Origin: Tetrastigma voinierianum
Taxonomy: Eukaryota > Streptophyta > Magnoliopsida > Vitales > Vitaceae
Direction: 5' to 3'
Length of the DNA: 64,000 nucleotides
Assembly: GCA_016808115.1 (NCBI GenBank)
Contig: JAEQBH010002450.1
Coordinates: 1-64,000, forward strand
Program-made: the position numbers and the translations under genes
In this document: positions 59,491 to 64,000 of the stretch, piece after piece
Layout: every line of letters starts with the position of its first letter
How positions within the stretch are numbered: the stretch's first letter is position 1
The notes under the pieces: model-generated
The model's database searches: none
Told to the model about the DNA's origin: nothing
The model's input: the letters and a program-made list of their open reading frames with translations, nothing else

Positions 59491-61356
59491 TTACATCCTA
59501 ACAAACATGAAACTGATCATGTAGCTAAATACATATAATATTTACAGCTGACATATAGAATAGATATTGGTATAATAAAATTTACAAATTCAAGCATATA
59601 CACACAAGGGTACCTTTTCTAGAGGGAAACAAAAAGGGTGAGGATAGAATAGATAGATAGTAATATCAGTAGGAGGAGGCAGACCAGAGGATTTGATTTA
59701 GATGTAATGCAACACTTAATGAGCGCGCCCCAATACATTCAATCGGTGGAGGGGGGTAAACTGACAATTAATCTAGCGAGTACAGTTAAGAAGATTTCAT
59801 TAACAGTAACTCTGCTGAATTTCCCAAAACCCCTTTTACTGACTAGACTGCCCACCAGTCCCATTGTTTTCTTCCCATTTCACCCAAATCTAACACATTT
59901 CTCAGACTGATCCCTCCCCTCCCCAAACAAAAGTTTAGAGAGGGGTTTCAACCTCATGATGCATCTTTCTTTTTCCTGCTGCAATTTTTAGAGCTGTATT
60001 CAGAAGACTTCATTTCCCCTTGTACCATGGGAATTATGAGAAAAGATCATGAAAGAATGTCTTCTTGAGAAACATATAAAAAGATGAACATCATTAAAAG
60101 TACTAAAAGGTTTACAACAAAGTAAAGTTGACATTTCATGGTGAGTGCCAATACACTGTAGCTGCAAAGTGGGTTGACTTTGGAAACTACTTATGCTTCA
60201 TTTTCCATTGGTAAGTGCTTACTTTTTCCCTTTTTTTCGTCTTTTTTTTCGTTTTTAAAGGCTAAGTCATTAATAACTAAATGATGATTCTTCTATGAGT
60301 AATTATTTATATTCTTCAACCTGTGCTCCATTGGGAGCTGAGGAGTCTTTCATCGGCTTTTTTTCCTTTTTTTTCTGTCTTTGTTTTCCTTTGAAGCAGG
60401 GTGCTTAATAACCAAGAAGGATTATATAAACAGAGTTCTGACAACTATGATTTTCCTCAATTCCAGCCGTTGGCGGTTGAATGGAACCCTAAATTCAAGT
60501 TTGATCCTTTTAAAAAGAGGAATGATAGTTAATATTCTAAATTTTTGGTTTAGCTGATCAGACATTATTGTATCTGGTTCCAAATTGAATCAGAATTAAC
60601 CCGTAGAATAAATGATGAGAAGATATGGGCTTGTTTGACATGGTCAAAACTCTTCCTGATTTCGTTTTTTCGGTTTTAATTTCAGAGAGCATGATATAAA
60701 TCAAAAGATGCGAGCATTTTTTTTTAAGAAACAGATTTAATTTTTTTACCATTCTCCGAGGGTAATCTTTTAAAAATAATTATTTAAATCCTAAAATATT
60801 TTTTTGAAAAGATAAATATTTTTTTATTCAATGAGATAGATGGAGAAGGATGAGATCAAATTCCTTAACATCTAGATTAATAACAAAATAATCAGCTTAA
60901 ACATATTTGATAATCATATAATGATAAAAATATCTATGATTCAAGTTCTATAATATATCACGATTATTATTCAATGCCTCTACCAAATCTAAAGCAGTGG
61001 AAGTGGTCTGAAATTGTCTTAAACGAGAGGCACTACAACAAGTTTATGACAAAACTATACACCTTAACAAATCGATGATAAAAAAAAAGAAGTAAAAACT
61101 TATATTTGTATAGAAATATCTACTTTATTATAAAGAAAATGATTTGAGTTGTGAGGGATTGGCACAAATGATAAAATCACCCATCTTTCTAATGAAAAAG
61201 GGCATGGAGAAAAGATTTATGAGTGGGCCATGAAATATATTGAAGCATTTGAAAACATATGTATAAAAATTATTTCTAATATCTAAAATATATAAAAAAA
61301 AATTCAAGTTCTTGAATAAACTTTATCATATAGATTATGAAAAATACTTCTTCTTT
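59488..61356. other. AT-rich intergenic DNA
   Basis: Poly-T runs (60230-60260, 60355-60380) and no coding, tRNA or repeat structure that I can support. Confidence 0.5.
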
Positions 61357-61390
61357 TATATATATATATATATATATGATATATATATAC
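61357..61390. repeat. (TA)n microsatellite, interrupted
   Basis: TA repeats broken by one 'tgat'. Confidence 0.9.
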
Positions 61391-62627
61391 TATTCACTTG
61401 GGGCATAATATCATTGTAGTACTTTGTTATTGGATTCGAAATTGGGATCTCCCGTAAATCCATGAAAGCCTCTTTAAAATTATTTTTAAAAATCAGTGTT
61501 GAATATGTTTATATTTCCATTGAAAAGAACATTTATTAATAATTATTTTTATATAGTTTTTAGCTCCAAAGCAAGAATGGTTCTTGTACATGATAAAATT
61601 AGAAATGATGTCTTATTAAATTAAAATAATAGTAATTTTTAAATAAGATATGAAAATTTATGGAAATTTATGTTGAAAAGTAATGACTTTATGAACAGTT
61701 TTAAAAGATAGGTAAGAAAATATAAATGAGGTTAAAAATTTTCAAAATTATTGTTAAAAATATAAAATATATTCATATTTTTTAGGATTTGTTTTATTTT
61801 ACAGAAAAGTTGTCGCATTTTTTTAATTTATTTCTGAAAAGGAATGTATCTAAATCTTATTTAAAGTTTCTTACATTTTAAATTATAGATGAGTCTGATT
61901 TTAATAATTTTCAAGGAGATGTTTTGCTTAATATGATTTATAATTGAAGTTAATAAACATCATTAATAAAATAAAAAAAAAAGTTATTGTATAATTTATT
62001 TTTGGATATTAGAAGTGGACCAATAACAACAGCCCAAATAGAAGTTAGTGTAGAAATAAACAGTTCAATACGAGGTTGGACATTTTTTTTCCCAAATTAG
62101 AACAAGTTTTGTGTTTAGTATATTGTCTCGCTGTCTGCCTGGTAATGAATATGTAAGGAAATCGTAAGAGTAGATCAATTGTTGTAATGGGATGGGTTAT
62201 CCAATGGTCATTAATTCGAGTTCCTTAGAGTCATTAAAGATCGTTACCTAGCTTTTATCTTCAAGGCTCATGAAATTAGTCCAAGGGTTTATGATAACTC
62301 AAAGACACCATAGAATGAACTCCTTCATTGATGCTTTCCTTTACATTCACCATCCAAAATTTTGGAAGCTAATAATTTAGTCCTTCGTATGTACATGACC
62401 AGAATTTTTGGTTAGTACCTCTGTTTTATGCCCATTCTGTCCCATATACTAGCAATTCATACTCAATTTTGCTCCTAACAAAAATGATAATATATGAATT
62501 TAAAATTCTTTATTTCAAATAATGAGTAATTCTTATGAAAGTAAAGGAGGCATAAGATACATACAAAGGACAGAGTTTTGGAAATTGGGAAGTGGGAAAG
62601 AAGTGCAGATATATGGTAGAGAAGGAA
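61391..62627. other. AT-rich intergenic DNA
   Basis: No ORF with a recognisable domain. Confidence 0.5.
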
Positions 62628-62647
62628 GATGATGATGATGATGATGG
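62628..62647. repeat. (GAT)n microsatellite
   Basis: Six GAT/TGA units. Confidence 0.9.
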
Positions 62648-63140
62648 AGGTCAATGAAACCCCACTAGTTAAACCTGCACGAGGACTGCACCCAAAAGTG
62701 TGTATCACTGAGCCTTGCATTCACAGTTTTCAAATAACCCACACCCCTATTTCTTCTCACTTGCAGTATACTTTCATCATGCCTCTGCAACTTCATCTAA
62801 GTACAACCAGAAATATGATCCGGAGAAGACATGCTTAAGCCATAAGTATATACTTGATCTCCATTGTGATTTAGTAGTTGATTAGTTCTGTTATGTTAAA
62901 GCTTAATGATTTACTTTGGGTTATTGTGTAGAGGTGGGAGAAAATTTGACTGCTGTGGGTTGGGGCCTGAGGCTCCTTGAAAAGAGGTGATTAATTTGAG
63001 GTTATTGACTTGGGATATGGAACTGATGAGGCTTTGTCTTTTCTAGCGGAGAGAGATTGAATATATGCTTATATTTGGCTTGAGGAAGGAGAGAGGAGTG
63101 GTGACAGCCTTTGACGGTATGATTCCTAAAGCTTCTCATC

Positions 63141-63171
63141 TTTTATAGTTCCGGCCCAAAATCAGTGGGGC

Positions 63172-63210
<39 letters not shown>
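63141..63210 (-). promoter_or_regulatory. candidate minus-strand promoter: TATA box plus GA/CT tract
   Basis: Minus strand reads ACTATAAAAGATG with the box at 63147-63141; 27-63 bases upstream on that strand is a CT tract (the (GA)n run at 63174-63210). This is a common plant core-promoter arrangement. No convincing protein-coding frame follows toward 62,475 (only an 81-codon frame with an Ile run), so the transcript could be non-coding, spliced, or absent. Confidence 0.35.
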
Positions 63211-63883
63211 GTGGGTTTGGCAGTTTTGCCTTACTGTGATCAGCCTTTGAGGAGTGAGGAGAGTGAGAGAGAACAGCCATCATTGCTAAGAACAAGCTTA
63301 CTCACTGGCATGGGCCACCATGATTCTAAAAGAGGAGTGCCACCCATCATGGTAAAACAAGAGTGGCACAGCTCTTCACAAACTTCACTACTCCCCCTCC
63401 CTCTTTATCTCTTTCTCTCTCTAGAATTCTAAAATTCTATGGGGAGGGGGGATTGGATTATGATTTATTTATGGGAGAACAATTATCCTCTCCTTTTGCA
63501 CCATCATTTTTTGTTTTTTGTTTTTGAAATAATGATCATCACAAGATCAAGTTGGAAAGACCATTTTCTTCTCTTTTTTTTACAAAGAAAAAAAGTTTCC
63601 CAAAATCCAATGGTTAATCATATCACACCATGGGTGAATGATTCTAAAAATTCTCAATTTAAACTAGCGCAGTGTGGAGATCTATAATTGGAGTGAAAAA
63701 GATCATGATCTATCAATCAATGCGATGAAAAAGATTACTCGCTTTTTAGATCATCTATTCGTATAAAGATTGTCCACTTTGATCATATTCATAAAAAGTT
63801 ACCATCAGGGGGACCTAGAATATGCAAGCTTATTTTCCTACTTCAGACTTTCAAATTTAGAATATTTTTTGAATGAATCTCGA

Positions 63884-63970
63884 TATCCTCTCTCTCCCTT
63901 CCCTTCTCCACCCCCACCCATTTCCCACACCTAGCCTCTATAAAAGCAAGAAAAACCAACAAATAAATAA
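63884..63970 (+). promoter_or_regulatory. candidate plus-strand promoter: pyrimidine patch and TATA box
   Basis: TCTATAAAAG (box 63939-63944) is preceded by a pyrimidine-rich stretch from 63884 (tcctctctctcccttccc, then C-rich). About 30 bases later comes an A-rich, ATG-free leader running to the window edge. This is what the start of a plant gene transcribed rightward would look like; its coding region would lie outside the window. Confidence 0.5.
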
Positions 63971-64000
63971 AAGATTAAGTAGTGAAGGAACAATCAAAGA

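Noticed and set aside
63211..63687. Forward ORFs of 73 and 82 codons near the right edge
   Set aside because: They start inside or beside a GA microsatellite, have no domain, and lie upstream of the better plus-strand promoter candidate.

Overview
The window looks like repeat-rich intergenic DNA from a flowering plant, probably a eudicot. The signs are Ty3/gypsy chromovirus retrotransposons of the Tekay/Del kind, a Mutator-like (MULE) transposase, a Ulp1-peptidase gene of the type MULEs carry, AT-rich flanks, and TATA boxes with CT/GA tracts. The species cannot be named. No intact host gene lies fully inside the window, and nearly every coding region is broken.

Positions 1 to about 39,970 are best read as one old MULE on the minus strand. 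It holds a mudrA-like transposase (about 38,591 down to 36,190) followed in the same orientation by a multi-exon gene ending in a Ulp1/C48 cysteine-peptidase domain (about 35,980 down past position 1). This pairing resembles the Kaonashi/CUMULE class of MULEs. The Ulp1 gene has been split by four separate insertion sites' worth of retroelements: a solo LTR (1,966-4,493, TSD ATATG), a full plus-strand element A (about 4,917-13,501), and a minus-strand element B (13,618-35,639). Element B's own 5' LTR is interrupted by a plus-strand solo LTR C (22,066-34,253, TSD AATCA), and C is interrupted by a complete minus-strand element D (about 23,053-34,016). The nest is therefore MULE, then B, then C, then D. 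Reading across the insertions restores one collinear gene: N-terminal plant-mobile-domain-like segments at 35,6xx, 13,5xx and 4,6xx-4,9xx, then an exon at 4,499-4,560 plus 1,874-1,960, an acidic repeat linker (985-1,795), and Ulp1 exons (896-241).

Positions 39,970-45,085 hold another minus-oriented LTR (E) and poorly classified retroelement debris. Positions 45,086-55,924 are a complete plus-strand chromovirus F (TSD AATAT, LTRs about 3.1-3.2 kb) with a four-unit ~195-bp array inside each LTR. Positions 55,925-64,000 are low-complexity, AT-rich, apparently single-copy DNA. They contain microsatellites and two divergent TATA-box candidates near the right edge (minus at 63,141; plus at 63,939), which probably mark promoters of genes lying mostly outside the recognisable sequence.

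The retroelement copies differ from each other mainly by scattered short indels, not by C-to-T changes. Some of the apparent decay may therefore be consensus error in the assembly; this affects every 'pseudogene' call here.
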